A stretch of 64,000 nt of DNA from Ideonella aquatica (GCF_018069755.1 NZ_JAGQDE010000003.1:248001-312000); one strand, 5' to 3'; numbered from the stretch's first letter, positions 28,449-36,641 are shown. The notes: generated from the sequence alone by a model not told the origin. A program made the numbers and translations.

Positions 28449-28916
28449 TCAGAAGAGGTCGATGGACCCGGCGTCCATCTCGTCCTGGGTCACGGGATTG
28501 GGGCGGCCAGGGCCTTCCTCGACGATGGTCTCGCCTTCGGGGTCCTCGCCCATCGCCTCGGCGGCGATGCGGTCGGCGCAGTTGCGCAGCCGACGGTGGG
28601 TGTGGGCAATCAGTTGCGTGGCCATGTCGTGGAACTGCAGCGCGGTGATCGCGCCGGCCAGTTCGGTCATGGCCTGGTTGAGGGCGCCGTCGTCGTCGCC
28701 ACCCTCGGCCAGGATGGCCAGGTCGCGCAGCACGTGCTTGATGCGGTCGGTGGCACCGTAAAAGTGCCCCGACAGCGTCTCGCTGGCGTCGTCGAGCAGA
28801 CGTTGCAGGCGCTCCAGGTCGTTGCTGGCCACCATCAGGTGGTCCTGCAGGTCCGCGGCCATCAGCAGCGGAAGGGCAGCGCCGGGGTCCGGTGGCGAGG
28901 TCTCGTTGAGTTGCAT
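28449..28916 (-). CDS. CheZ-like protein, predicted CheY-phosphate phosphatase
   Basis: A 155-residue, mostly helical protein at the head of the che operon. It is too short and diverged to be a standard CheZ, but the helix LQFHDMATQLIAH (residues 93-105) lines up with the CheZ catalytic helix (DFxDLTGQV). It keeps the catalytic Asp (Asp97) and the Gln four residues later (Gln101). An acidic linker then leads to a hydrophobic C-terminal tip (DAGSIDLF) placed where CheZ has its CheY-binding peptide. The start at 28916 has GGAA 5 bases upstream; 28940 is an alternative. Function is inferred, not established. Confidence 0.7.
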   Translation of the reverse strand: MQLNETSPPDPGAALPLLMAADLQDHLMVASNDLERLQRLLDDASETLSGHFYGATDRIKHVLRDLAILAEGGDDDGALNQAMTELAGAITALQFHDMATQLIAHTHRRLRNCADRIAAEAMGEDPEGETIVEEGPGRPNPVTQDEMDAGSIDLF

Positions 28917-28991
28917 CGGCGTTCCACGCGTGTCTGGCATGGGTGGGAGGCCCCCGAGGTGGCGGTCGCCATCCGGGGAGTTGTCATGGAT

Positions 28992-29019
28992 TCTTCGGCA
29001 GCACCGGGCCAGGTGTTGC
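28992..29019 (-). promoter_or_regulatory. Predicted sigma-28 promoter of the che operon
   Basis: On the minus strand, GCAA, 16 bases, then GCCGAAGA. This matches the late flagellar promoter pattern seen six more times in the window. It lies 76 bases ahead of the first che gene start. Confidence 0.5.
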
Positions 29020-29102
29020 GTCAATGACCCCGGCATTCCGACCGTATTTCGCACGACAGGGAGGCTCAACCCGCCAGCCCGGGCTGGGCCATACTTGCGG
29101 GT

Positions 29103-30269
29103 ATGCAGGTCCCCGCCGTTCCATCACCCTTGCGCGTGCTGCACCTGGAGGATTCCGACCTGGACCATGCGCTGGCCATGGCCCAGTTGCAGCGTGCTGG
29201 GCTGACGGTGCTGGCCACCCGGGTGGAGGACGAAGCCGCCTTCCGCGCTGCCCTGGCTGAATCCTGGGACATCGTGCTGTCCGACTACAACCTGCCGGGC
29301 TTCAGCGGCATCCGCGCACTGGACATCGTGCGCGAGATGGCCGAGCCGCCGCCCTTCATCCTGGTGTCCGGCGAGATTGGCGAGGATGTCGCCGTGGCCG
29401 CCATGCGCAATGGCGCCAGCGACTACCTGCTGAAACAGAACCTGGCGCGCCTGGCGCCGGCGGTGGAGCACGCCATCGATGCCCACGCCAGCGAGCGCGC
29501 CCGCCGCGCCGCCGACCAGGCGCTGGCGGCCTCGCGCGAGCGCGTGTCCGAGCTGGCCCAGCATCTGCAGACCACCGTCGAGCACGAACGTGCGGCGATT
29601 GCCCGCGAAATCCATGACGACGTCGGGGGGTCCTTGACCGCCCTCAAGTTCGATCTGGCCTGGCTGGGCCGCCACATCGGCGAGAACACGCCCGAGGTGC
29701 GCCAGCGCCTGGAGACCGCCACCGAGACGCTGACCCATGCCCTGGAGGCCAGCAAGCGCATCATGCACAACCTGCGCCCGGCCATCCTGGAGCAGGGCCT
29801 GGTGGCCGCGCTGCAGTGGATGGCCACGCGCTTCGAGCGCCGCACCGGCATCGCCTGCAGCTTCCGCGCCAGCCACGAGCTGCCGCCGCTGCCGGCCGGC
29901 GTGCCGCTGGTGGCCTACCGCACCGCCCAGGAGGCGCTGACCAACGTCAGCAAGCACGCCCAGGCCACGCGGGTGGCGATCGACCTGACCCTGGCCGGTG
30001 GCGTGCTGTCGCTGGAGGTGTCCGACAACGGCCGCGGCCTGTCGCCCGAGGACCTGGCCAAGACGCGCAGCTTCGGCATCCGCGGCCTGCGCGAGCGCTC
30101 GGGCACGGTGGGTGGCTGGGTGGACCTGTCCAGCGGGGCGGGCGGTACCACGCTGATCCTGTCGATCCCGCTGGACGGTGAGTCGCTGGACGACGAGGAG
30201 CCCGGCGCACCCGACCCGGGATTGTTCGGCGAGGCGGGACACGACCCGTCCGCCTGGGGAGAGCCATGA
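29103..30269 (+). CDS. Hybrid sensor kinase: N-terminal receiver plus HisKA_3/HATPase
   Basis: A 388-residue cytosolic kinase without membrane spans. Residues 10-125 are a receiver domain (acidic LEDSD, acceptor Asp61). A coiled coil (about 128-165) leads to a HisKA_3 dimerisation helix with His171 in REIHDDVGGSL. The HATPase domain has an N box in ALTNVSKHAQ and a G box in VSDNGRGLS. The position five after the His, usually Gln or His in this class and needed for partner dephosphorylation, is Gly. Its stop overlaps the start of a NarL-type regulator gene (ATGA), which is its likely partner. It is divergent from the che operon. Confidence 0.9.
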   Translation: MQVPAVPSPLRVLHLEDSDLDHALAMAQLQRAGLTVLATRVEDEAAFRAALAESWDIVLSDYNLPGFSGIRALDIVREMAEPPPFILVSGEIGEDVAVAAMRNGASDYLLKQNLARLAPAVEHAIDAHASERARRAADQALAASRERVSELAQHLQTTVEHERAAIAREIHDDVGGSLTALKFDLAWLGRHIGENTPEVRQRLETATETLTHALEASKRIMHNLRPAILEQGLVAALQWMATRFERRTGIACSFRASHELPPLPAGVPLVAYRTAQEALTNVSKHAQATRVAIDLTLAGGVLSLEVSDNGRGLSPEDLAKTRSFGIRGLRERSGTVGGWVDLSSGAGGTTLILSIPLDGESLDDEEPGAPDPGLFGEAGHDPSAWGEP

Positions 30270-30901
30270 CCCGCGTCATCATCTGTGACGACCACGCGCT
30301 GATCCGGCGTGGCATCCGCGACACCCTGTCGGATGCCCCCGACATCGACGTCATCGGCGAGGCCGGCGACTATGGCGAGCTGCGCGCGCTGATGCGCCAG
30401 GAACGCTGCGACGTGCTGGTGCTGGACATCAACATGCCCGGTCGCAGTGGCCTGGACGTGCTGCATGTGCTCAAGGACGAGGGCTCGCCGATCAAGGTGC
30501 TGGTGGTCAGCATGTACCCCGAGGACCAGTACGCGATCCGCGCCCTCAAGGCCGGCGCCTTCGGCTATGTCAACAAGGGCGGCGATCCGGCGCAGCTGGT
30601 GCAGGCGGTGCGCACCGTGGCGCAGGGCCGCAAGTACGTCACGCCCGAGATCGCCCAGATGCTGGTCGAGAGCCTGACCGCCCCCGAAGTGGCCAACGCC
30701 CACGAGAAGCTCTCCGACCGCGAATTGCAGACCCTGGTGATGATCGCCAGCGGCAAGCGCCTGGCCGACATTGCCAATGAGCTGATGCTCAGCCCCAAGA
30801 CGGTCAGCGTCTACCGGGCGCGGGTGCTGGAGAAACTGGGCCTGTCGAACAACTCCGAGCTGACCGTCTATGCCATCCGCAATGGCCTGGTCGGGGAATG
30901 A
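30266..30901 (+). CDS. NarL/FixJ-type response regulator, partner of the preceding kinase
   Basis: A 211-residue regulator: receiver domain with Asp8/Asp9 and acceptor Asp54 (LVLDINMPG), then a LuxR-type helix-turn-helix (about 145-205; LSDRELQTLVMIASGKR and LSPKTVSVYRARVLEKLG). Translationally coupled to the kinase gene by a 4-base overlap. Target genes are unknown; the position next to the che operon suggests a link with motility but does not prove it. Confidence 0.93.
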   Translation: MTRVIICDDHALIRRGIRDTLSDAPDIDVIGEAGDYGELRALMRQERCDVLVLDINMPGRSGLDVLHVLKDEGSPIKVLVVSMYPEDQYAIRALKAGAFGYVNKGGDPAQLVQAVRTVAQGRKYVTPEIAQMLVESLTAPEVANAHEKLSDRELQTLVMIASGKRLADIANELMLSPKTVSVYRARVLEKLGLSNNSELTVYAIRNGLVGE

Positions 30902-30909
30902 GGACACCC

Positions 30910-30929
30910 GGCGCGGGGGTACCCGCGCC
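30910..30929 (+). terminator. Hairpin terminator after the kinase-regulator pair
   Basis: GGCGCGGG (30910-30917) and CCCGCGCC (30922-30929) form a perfect 8-bp stem with a GGTA loop, 9 bases after the regulator stop. No T-tract, but further G+C-rich inverted repeats follow up to 30990. Confidence 0.55.
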
Positions 30930-30996
30930 ACCCTCCGAGAGGGTGCGCGGCCGCTTGGGAGCGGCCCGGCGCTGGCCGCGCGGGCCGGCCCGATCC

Positions 30997-31719
30997 TCAA
31001 TGGAACGGCGCGCGGTAGATCCACACCGGCTTGCCCGGCACGGTCTCCAGGCGCGCCGCGGGCGTCCAGCCCACCGCCTCGAACTCCAGGCTGACCAGCC
31101 AGGCGCCAGCGCGCAACTCGGCCTGGGCCTTGGCCATCGCCCGCGGCATGCTTTCGGGCCGCTGGAACAGGTAGACCATGTCCAGGGCCGACCAGTCGGC
31201 GCGCCAGATGTCGCCGCGCCGCACCCGGGCGAAGCGGCAGCGCAGCCGGCACAGCAGGGCCAGCGGCCAGCTCCATTCCAGGCCTTCCAGCCGGGCACCG
31301 GGGTACTCGGCGTGCAGCGCCAGCAGGCCGTCGCCCAGGCCGCAGCCAGCGTCCAGCACCTGGGCACCCGGGGGCAGGGGGGCCGCGGCCGCCAGGCCGT
31401 GCAGGGCCGCGGTGGGCGTGGGAAACAGCGGCGCATCGCGCCAGGCGTTCACCGGGTAGAGCAGGGCCAGCAGCGCCAGTGGCAGCAGCCAGGCCAGCGG
31501 TGGGATGGCAACCTGGCCGGCGGCCAGCAGCGACAGCGGAAAGCCGGCAAACAGGATCAGCCGGCGCATGCCGGTGGCGCCGCGCCAGGCCAGCAGGGCC
31601 GACAGCGCCAGCGCCAGGCCGAAGCCGACGACCGGCAGTCCCGCCGCACCCAGGGCGAGGAACAGCGCCCAGGCCGCAGCCCAGGTCAGCAGCGCAGGAA
31701 GCGGCCAGACGAGTGACAT
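30997..31719 (-). CDS. Membrane-anchored class I SAM-dependent methyltransferase
   Basis: A 240-residue protein with an N-terminal hydrophobic half (about residues 5-92, three or four helices) and a C-terminal Rossmann domain. VLDAGCGLGDGLLALH is the SAM-binding motif I, and LEGLEWSW is the motif II region. Membrane anchoring suggests a lipid, quinone or envelope substrate. Neighbours are the NarL-type regulator (convergent) and cheZ2 (31781), from which it is separated by a hairpin; no functional link is visible. Confidence 0.8.
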   Translation of the reverse strand: MSLVWPLPALLTWAAAWALFLALGAAGLPVVGFGLALALSALLAWRGATGMRRLILFAGFPLSLLAAGQVAIPPLAWLLPLALLALLYPVNAWRDAPLFPTPTAALHGLAAAAPLPPGAQVLDAGCGLGDGLLALHAEYPGARLEGLEWSWPLALLCRLRCRFARVRRGDIWRADWSALDMVYLFQRPESMPRAMAKAQAELRAGAWLVSLEFEAVGWTPAARLETVPGKPVWIYRAPFH

Positions 31720-31736
31720 CGGGCCGATTGTGACAA

Positions 31737-31755
31737 CGCCCGCACAGCGCGGGCG
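31737..31755 (-). terminator. Weak hairpin after the second cheZ gene
   Basis: CGCCCGC (31737-31743) and GCGGGCG (31749-31755) with a 5-base loop, 25 bases beyond the cheZ2 stop on the minus strand. No real T-tract follows, so termination is only plausible. Confidence 0.4.
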
Positions 31756-31780
31756 CCGGGAAAAGCGGGAGCGAGCGCGG

Positions 31781-32350
31781 TCAGAATCCGAGCGAGGCCA
31801 GCAGGTCGTCCACGTCGTCCTGTTGCAGCGCGCGGTCAGGCACCTGCACGCCGGCGAGCTCCTCGGTGGCGCCGCTCATGGCGCTGACCGGATCGGGCAG
31901 GTCGCCGTCGGCCAGCACGTGCTTGAGCTCGTCCTCGACGCGGAACAGGATCTTCATGACCTTGCCAATCACCTGGCCGGACAGGTCCTGAAAATCCTGC
32001 GCCAGCATCACATCGGTCAGCACCCGGTTCTGGTCGTCGGCAAAGGCGGCGGCGCTGGCGGCGTAGTCGGCGCACAGCTTCATCATCACGCGCGAGCGGG
32101 CGGTGTCGATCTCGGGCGACTCGGCCAGCCGGCGCATCGCCTCGGCGATCTCCAGGCCACGCCGGCGGACCTCGTCGCAGGCGGGCTTGGCCTCGTCGAT
32201 CAGGGCCAGCACGCGGGTGGCCGCCTGCTCGGTCATCTTGCCGACGTACTCCAGGCGCTCGCAGGCGTCGGGCACCTCGCGGACGGCCTGGCGCAGCTCG
32301 GGCTTGACCCAGGTTCCCGTGGCGGCATGAAGGGAGGGATCGGGCAGCAT
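31781..32350 (-). CDS. cheZ2: CheZ paralogue (second copy)
   Basis: A 189-residue protein of the CheZ phosphatase family, which dephosphorylates CheY. The catalytic helix MLAQDFQDLSGQVIGKV contains Asp122 and Gln126, the residues that position Mg and the attacking water. The C-terminal peptide DDVDDLLASLGF is the CheY-anchoring motif. The first 30 residues differ from the neighbouring CheZ, while the catalytic helix and tail are strongly conserved. It is the last gene of the motA-motB-cheY-cheZ run, after an unknown gene. Confidence 0.88.
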   Translation of the reverse strand: MLPDPSLHAATGTWVKPELRQAVREVPDACERLEYVGKMTEQAATRVLALIDEAKPACDEVRRRGLEIAEAMRRLAESPEIDTARSRVMMKLCADYAASAAAFADDQNRVLTDVMLAQDFQDLSGQVIGKVMKILFRVEDELKHVLADGDLPDPVSAMSGATEELAGVQVPDRALQQDDVDDLLASLGF

Positions 32351-32403
32351 GGGAGTGCCTTCTCGTTGGTGTGGTGTCGGTGGCGGGCGGGGTGTCGACG
32401 GGC

Positions 32404-32775
32404 TCAGTCCGGGCGCAGGAAGGGCATCGGCGACTGTCGCCGCGCACCGTTCTTGCGGCTGCGGTGCACCGCTTCCAGGCCGTCACGGCCGCCGTTGAGC
32501 AGGCCGTTGACCAGGCCCAGCACGTCGTCGACGCTCAGCGCCGCCACTGCGGGGTGGTAGCGCTGGATCGCGGCGGCCAGGCTGGCGCGCGGCACACCTT
32601 GGTGCGTGGCGCAGACCAGCAGCACCGCCTCGAACAGCTCGGGCACCTCGTGGCAGATCCAGCGGATCCGCCGCAGGCACTCGACCGGGCTGCCCGCCTG
32701 GCGCGGCAGCAGCCAGTGCGGCGCCTCGTCGGCGTGCAAGGCGGTGTCGTCAGCGGCGTGCGCCTCGGTGATCAC
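32404..32775 (-). CDS. Unknown protein between the two cheZ genes
   Basis: A 123-residue protein that I cannot assign. No signal peptide or membrane span; the central part (CLRRIRWICHEVPELFEAVLL) looks helical and amphipathic, and the basic tail HRSRKNGARRQSP is unusual. It starts 7 bases after the cheZ stop, so it is almost certainly translated from the cheZ transcript, and it is followed 53 bases later by cheZ2. Codon use is like its neighbours. Confidence 0.68.
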   Translation of the reverse strand: MITEAHAADDTALHADEAPHWLLPRQAGSPVECLRRIRWICHEVPELFEAVLLVCATHQGVPRASLAAAIQRYHPAVAALSVDDVLGLVNGLLNGGRDGLEAVHRSRKNGARRQSPMPFLRPD

Positions 32776-32782
32776 GGCGGCC

Positions 32783-33415
32783 TCAGAAGCCCAGGCTGGC
32801 CAGCAGGTCGTCGACCTCGCCCTGGTCGGCCACCACGTCGGTGCGGCCTTCCGGTGCGACCACCGGGCCTTGCAGCACGGCCGGATCGACCTTGTCGCGC
32901 TGCTCGGGCGGCACCACCTGCAGCAGCAGCTTGACGAGGCTGTCCTCCAGGTCGTTGGCCAGGGTCACCACCTTGGCCACCACCTGGCCGGTGAGGTCAT
33001 GGAAATCCTGGGCCAGCATGATGTCGGTCAGGTGGGCATCGATGCGGCTGGTGCTGTCCTCGACGTCCTTGACGAAGTTCATCACCCGGCCGGAGGCCAC
33101 CGCGCGCACCGGGTCCTTGACCAGCGCCTCGGCCAGCTCGCGCGTGGCCTGGCTGATGTGGTGGTGATCGGCCTTGGCCTGATCCACCGAGTTCAGCACC
33201 TTGTTGGCGGCATCGGCCGTCTTGTTGGCAATGTAGTTCAGGCGGCTGCGCGCATCGGGCAGGCCGTCGGCGGCCACCTGCAGCTTGGGCATCACACCCA
33301 GCTGCTGCATCGTGTCGTGCAGCAGCCGGGTGATCGAGCCCAGCTGCTGGAACACCTCGGGCGATACCGTCAGTGGCTCGGTGGGGGCCAGCGTGGTCAG
33401 ATCTTCCATCTTCAT
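32783..33415 (-). CDS. cheZ: Chemotaxis phosphatase CheZ
   Basis: Dephosphorylates CheY-P. The 210-residue protein matches E. coli CheZ (214) in length and layout: N-terminal helices, the long catalytic hairpin with MLAQDFHDLTGQVVAKV (Asp140, Gln144), a flexible linker, and the C-terminal CheY-binding peptide EVDDLLASLGF. GGGAG lies 6 bases ahead of the ATG at 33415. It follows cheY directly (28 bases), the usual order in FlhDC-type bacteria. Confidence 0.95.
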   Translation of the reverse strand: MKMEDLTTLAPTEPLTVSPEVFQQLGSITRLLHDTMQQLGVMPKLQVAADGLPDARSRLNYIANKTADAANKVLNSVDQAKADHHHISQATRELAEALVKDPVRAVASGRVMNFVKDVEDSTSRIDAHLTDIMLAQDFHDLTGQVVAKVVTLANDLEDSLVKLLLQVVPPEQRDKVDPAVLQGPVVAPEGRTDVVADQGEVDDLLASLGF

Positions 33416-33443
33416 GGGACGCTCCCGTGGGTGGAGGAGGGGG

Positions 33444-33842
33444 TCAGGCCGGCGTGGCCAGCTTCTGCAGGATCTTCTGGACCTTCTCTTCCAGCGTCGC
33501 CTTGGTGAAGGGCTTGACGATGTAGCCGGCCGCACCGCTCTGCGCGGCCAGGACGATGTCCTCCTTGCGCGCTTCGGCGGTGACCATCAGCACCGGCAGC
33601 TGCTTCAGGCCGTCGTCGGCCTTGATGGCCTTGAGCAGCTCGAAGCCGTTCATGTTGGGCATGTTGATGTCGCTGACAACGAAGTCGAAGCGGGCGTTCT
33701 TCAGCATGTTGAGCGCCACCTGGCCGTCTTCGGCCTCTTCGACGTTGTTGCAGCCCATCTCCTTGAGCAGGCCGCGCACGATGCGGCGCATCGTCGAGAA
33801 GTCGTCGACGACAAGGAACTTCAGATCACTGGGATGGCTCAT
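33444..33842 (-). CDS. cheY: Chemotaxis response regulator CheY
   Basis: The signal protein that binds FliM and changes motor rotation. 132 residues, very close to E. coli CheY: Asp13/Asp14, acceptor Asp58 ([12 protein letters not shown]), Thr88, the switch Tyr107 and Lys110 are all present. This is the copy with the canonical Tyr, so it is the better candidate for the motor-binding CheY. Lies between motB and cheZ. Confidence 0.96.
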   Translation of the reverse strand: MSHPSDLKFLVVDDFSTMRRIVRGLLKEMGCNNVEEAEDGQVALNMLKNARFDFVVSDINMPNMNGFELLKAIKADDGLKQLPVLMVTAEARKEDIVLAAQSGAAGYIVKPFTKATLEEKVQKILQKLATPA

Positions 33843-33873
33843 GGCGGTCCTCGGTACGGGGGGAATGAGGCGT

Positions 33874-34809
33874 TTATCGGTTGCTGGCGGCCGGGCTTGA
33901 GCCCGATTCGTCTTCAGCAGGTGGCGGCTCAGGCTGGACCTCGGGCTTGAACACCCGGTCCTCGGCCTCGCGGTTCATCACGATGATGCTGATGCGTCGG
34001 TTGGTGGGCGCACCGGGGTTGTCCTTGTCGAACAGCTGGCTGCTGGCCAGGCCCTGGACGCGCAGCACGCGCCGCTCCTCCAGGCCGCCGGCGATCAGCT
34101 CGCGCCGGCTGGCATTGGCGCGGTCGGCGGAGAGCTCCCAGTTGCTGTAACCGCGTTCGCCAGCGGAAAACGGCTGGGCGTCGGTGTGGCCTTCCAGCGT
34201 CAGCAGATTGGGCACCTCGCCCAGCAGCTCGCCGATGGCGCGCAGCAGCTCGCGCATATAGGGTTTGACCACGGCCGAGCCCGAGTCGAACATCGGTCGG
34301 CTCTGATCGTCGACGATCTGGATGCGCAGGCCGTCGCGGGTCATGTCCAGGCGCACCTGTGAGGAAATCGACTTGAACTTCTCGCTGCCACGCATCTGGT
34401 TCTCGATGGTGTTCATCAGCTCTTCCAGGCGCTGCGCCTCGGCGCGCACCTGCTCGGCCTTGAGTGCCTGCAGGTTGAAGGTGCGCTTGGGCGCTTCCAC
34501 CGCGCCGCGCTTGACCTGACCGGCGGTACGGGTGATGTCCTCGCCGCCGCCCTTGATCACGCTGGACGAATCGCCCGAGCCGCTGCCGCCGCCCAGGGCC
34601 ACCTTCAGCGGCGACTGGAAGTAGTCCTGCAGACCCTTCTTGTCGCCCTCGGTGGTCGAGCCCAGCAGCCACATCAGCAGGAAGAAGGCCATCATCGCCG
34701 TCACGAAGTCGGCATAGGCGATCTTCCAGGCGCCACCGTGGGCACCGTGGCCGCCCTTCTTGATCTTCTTGACGATGATCGGTTGAAGCTTCTTCGCGTC
34801 GCCAGCCAT
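33874..34809 (-). CDS. motB: Flagellar motor stator protein MotB
   Basis: Peptidoglycan-anchored stator subunit. One transmembrane helix (about residues 32-50) carries the proton-binding Asp34 in [13 protein letters not shown]. The C-terminal OmpA-like domain (about 180-290) has the peptidoglycan-binding pattern [10 protein letters not shown] and [13 protein letters not shown]. 311 residues, normal length. The start is 10 bases after the motA stop. A single Asp at the channel position fits a proton-driven motor. Confidence 0.97.
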   Translation of the reverse strand: MAGDAKKLQPIIVKKIKKGGHGAHGGAWKIAYADFVTAMMAFFLLMWLLGSTTEGDKKGLQDYFQSPLKVALGGGSGSGDSSSVIKGGGEDITRTAGQVKRGAVEAPKRTFNLQALKAEQVRAEAQRLEELMNTIENQMRGSEKFKSISSQVRLDMTRDGLRIQIVDDQSRPMFDSGSAVVKPYMRELLRAIGELLGEVPNLLTLEGHTDAQPFSAGERGYSNWELSADRANASRRELIAGGLEERRVLRVQGLASSQLFDKDNPGAPTNRRISIIVMNREAEDRVFKPEVQPEPPPAEDESGSSPAASNR

Positions 34810-34819
34810 GGCGATCTCC

Positions 34820-35677
34820 TCACTTCTTCTTCACGTGGCCTTCGAGCTCGGAGAAGCTCGGACGCTCGGTGGAGTAGAGGACCTTGCGGCCGAACTCGAT
34901 CGCCACCTGCGGCGCATAGCCCTGCATCGAGGCCAGCAGCGTGGTCTTGATGCACTGCAGTTCCTTGCCGTCCTCGTCGATCTTCTGCTCGAGCAGGCCG
35001 GCCAGCGGTTCGGCAAAGCCGTAGGCCAGCAGAATGCCCAGGAAGGTGCCCACCAGCGCCGAGCCGATCATGCCGCCCAGCACCGCCGGCGGCTGGCCGA
35101 CCGAGCCCATGGTGTTGACCACGCCCAGCACCGCAGCCACGATGCCGAAGGCCGGCAGCGCGCCGGCCAGGCGGGCGATCGCGGCGGCGGCGGCGTGAGC
35201 CTCGTGGTGGTGGGTCTCGAGTTCGGTGTCCATCAGGCTCTCGATCTCGTGGGCATTGAGGTTGCCCGAGACCATCATGCGCAGGTAGTCGGTGATGAAC
35301 TCCACCGCGTGGTGGTCGTTACCCACCACCGGGTACTTCTGGAACAGCGCCGAGCTGTGCGGGTCTTCCACATCCTTCTCGATCGACATCAGGCCCTCCT
35401 TGCGGGCCTTTTGCAGGATGTCGTAGAGCAGGGCCAGCAGCTCCATGGCACGGGCCTTGGAATACTTGCTGCCCTTGAAGCAGGCGCCCAGGCCCTTGGC
35501 CGTGGCCTTGAGCACCTTGGGCTGGTTGTTGGCCACGAAGGCGCCCAGCGCACCGCCGAAGATGGTGATCATCTCGAAGGGCAGGGCCTTCAGAATGACG
35601 CCGATGTTGCCGCCGTGCACGATGTACACGCCGAAGATGCAACCGATGGCGACCAGCCAACCGACGATGACAAACAT
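34820..35677 (-). CDS. motA: Flagellar motor stator protein MotA
   Basis: Four-helix membrane stator protein that pushes on FliG. 285 residues: TM1 and TM2 at about 2-50, a cytoplasmic loop with the FliG-contact charges (KARKEGLMSIEKDVEDP), and TM3/TM4 at about 168-215 (ALPAFGIVAAVLGVVNTMG carries the functional Pro). The gene has its own sigma-28-like promoter at 35741-35768, separate from flhDC. Confidence 0.97.
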   Translation of the reverse strand: MFVIVGWLVAIGCIFGVYIVHGGNIGVILKALPFEMITIFGGALGAFVANNQPKVLKATAKGLGACFKGSKYSKARAMELLALLYDILQKARKEGLMSIEKDVEDPHSSALFQKYPVVGNDHHAVEFITDYLRMMVSGNLNAHEIESLMDTELETHHHEAHAAAAAIARLAGALPAFGIVAAVLGVVNTMGSVGQPPAVLGGMIGSALVGTFLGILLAYGFAEPLAGLLEQKIDEDGKELQCIKTTLLASMQGYAPQVAIEFGRKVLYSTERPSFSELEGHVKKK

Positions 35678-35740
35678 GGTGAATCCGTTCCCGCAGGCGA
35701 CGTGCTGGCCACACCGGACATCGGGTGGCCTCTGGGGCTC

Positions 35741-35768
35741 ATATCGGTGTGATCTTCGCGGGCCTTGA
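35741..35768 (-). promoter_or_regulatory. Predicted sigma-28 promoter of motA
   Basis: On the minus strand: TCAA (35768-35765), 16 bases, ACCGATAT (35748-35741), 64 bases ahead of the motA start. Same geometry as the flagellin and fliD promoters. Confidence 0.72.
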
Positions 35769-35823
35769 GCCGGCCAAGGGGCGGATAAAGCCCCCGGCGC
35801 AGGGGCTGTTCATGCTGGACAAG

Positions 35824-35855
35824 AAAAAAGGCGGGTGCCTGTGGGGCAACCCGCC
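35824..35855 (-). terminator. Rho-independent terminator of flhDC
   Basis: On the minus strand GGCGGGT (35855-35849) pairs with ACCCGCC (35836-35830) around a 12-base loop and is followed by TTTTTT (35829-35824). It lies 141 bases past the flhC stop and ahead of the motA promoter, so it separates the early regulator operon from the late motAB-che genes. Confidence 0.85.
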
Positions 35856-35995
35856 TGAAAAGCACAGGGGTTGTGCTAGGAGGAGACAAGCATGAACGGA
35901 AAACGGTTCAGTGATGAGAGCGTTGTCGGCGCGACAAGTTCCGGCCTTGAGCGGCGGATCGTGTGCTTTGCCACGCTCCCGGTACCTTCAGGGCG

Positions 35996-36568
35996 TCATT
36001 CGCAGACCGCAGCCTGGCGCGCCACGGCGCTGGGCAGCTGCAGCGAGCCGGCCTGGCGGCCCTTGCCGGCGCGGGCGGGCGGGTTGCACAGGCCGCACAC
36101 ATAGTGCTTGGCGATCTCGTGCGGGTGGGTCACATAGTGGCCGCCGCACTTGGTGCACTTGGTCATGGTCAGCATGCCGTTGTCGACGAACTTGACCAGG
36201 CGCCAGGCGCGGGTGACGGTCAGCTGGGGCTCCAGTCCCTGGGACTGGGTCTGCTCCAGGTAGAGCTGGTAGGCCTTGATGATGGTGTCGATCTCTTCCA
36301 GCTCCGAGGTCTTGTTCAGGTACTCGTGGATGTTCAGGAACAGGCTGGCATGGATATTGGGCTGCCAGGTCATGAACCAGTCGGTGGAGAAGGGCAGCTG
36401 GCCCTTGGAGGGGCTGCGGCCCGACACTTCCTTGTACAGGCGCAGCAGGCGCTCGTAGGACAGGTCGGTCTCGGACTCCAGCACCTGCAGTCGGGCGCCC
36501 AGGTGGATCAGCGTCACCGCGCGTTCGATCTGGCGGGCTTCGGTGAGGATGCTCTTGGTGCGGGCCAT
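35996..36568 (-). CDS. flhC: Flagellar transcriptional activator FlhC
   Basis: Subunit of the FlhD4C2 master activator that binds class II flagellar promoters with sigma-70 RNA polymerase. 190 residues. The four zinc-binding cysteines sit at 138, 141, 158 and 161 (CTKC...CGLC), the same positions as in E. coli FlhC. It follows flhD but with an unusually long gap of 126 bases occupied by a repeat element. Confidence 0.96.
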   Translation of the reverse strand: MARTKSILTEARQIERAVTLIHLGARLQVLESETDLSYERLLRLYKEVSGRSPSKGQLPFSTDWFMTWQPNIHASLFLNIHEYLNKTSELEEIDTIIKAYQLYLEQTQSQGLEPQLTVTRAWRLVKFVDNGMLTMTKCTKCGGHYVTHPHEIAKHYVCGLCNPPARAGKGRQAGSLQLPSAVARQAAVCE

Positions 36569-36641
36569 GGTGTTTCTCCGTCCTGTGCGTTGTGCTGGGT
36601 GTTCGTCTGGTGGCGCCACGGAACCGGCTCTGCCGGGCCGT

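Larger units (their letters stand above)
35678..35995. other. 318-bp intergenic region between flhC and motA
   Basis: Contains the flhDC terminator (35824-35855) and the motA promoter (35741-35768). The remainder next to flhC (35856-35995) shows an AGGAGGAGACA ribosome-site-like run on the plus strand at about 35879 that precedes only short Arg-rich frames, so I see no gene there. Confidence 0.7.

Noticed and set aside
35892-36104. Short plus-strand frame after an AGGAGG-like site next to flhC
   Set aside because: Its second half is antisense to flhC and the translation is Arg/Ser/Pro-rich shadow; no family or conserved start.
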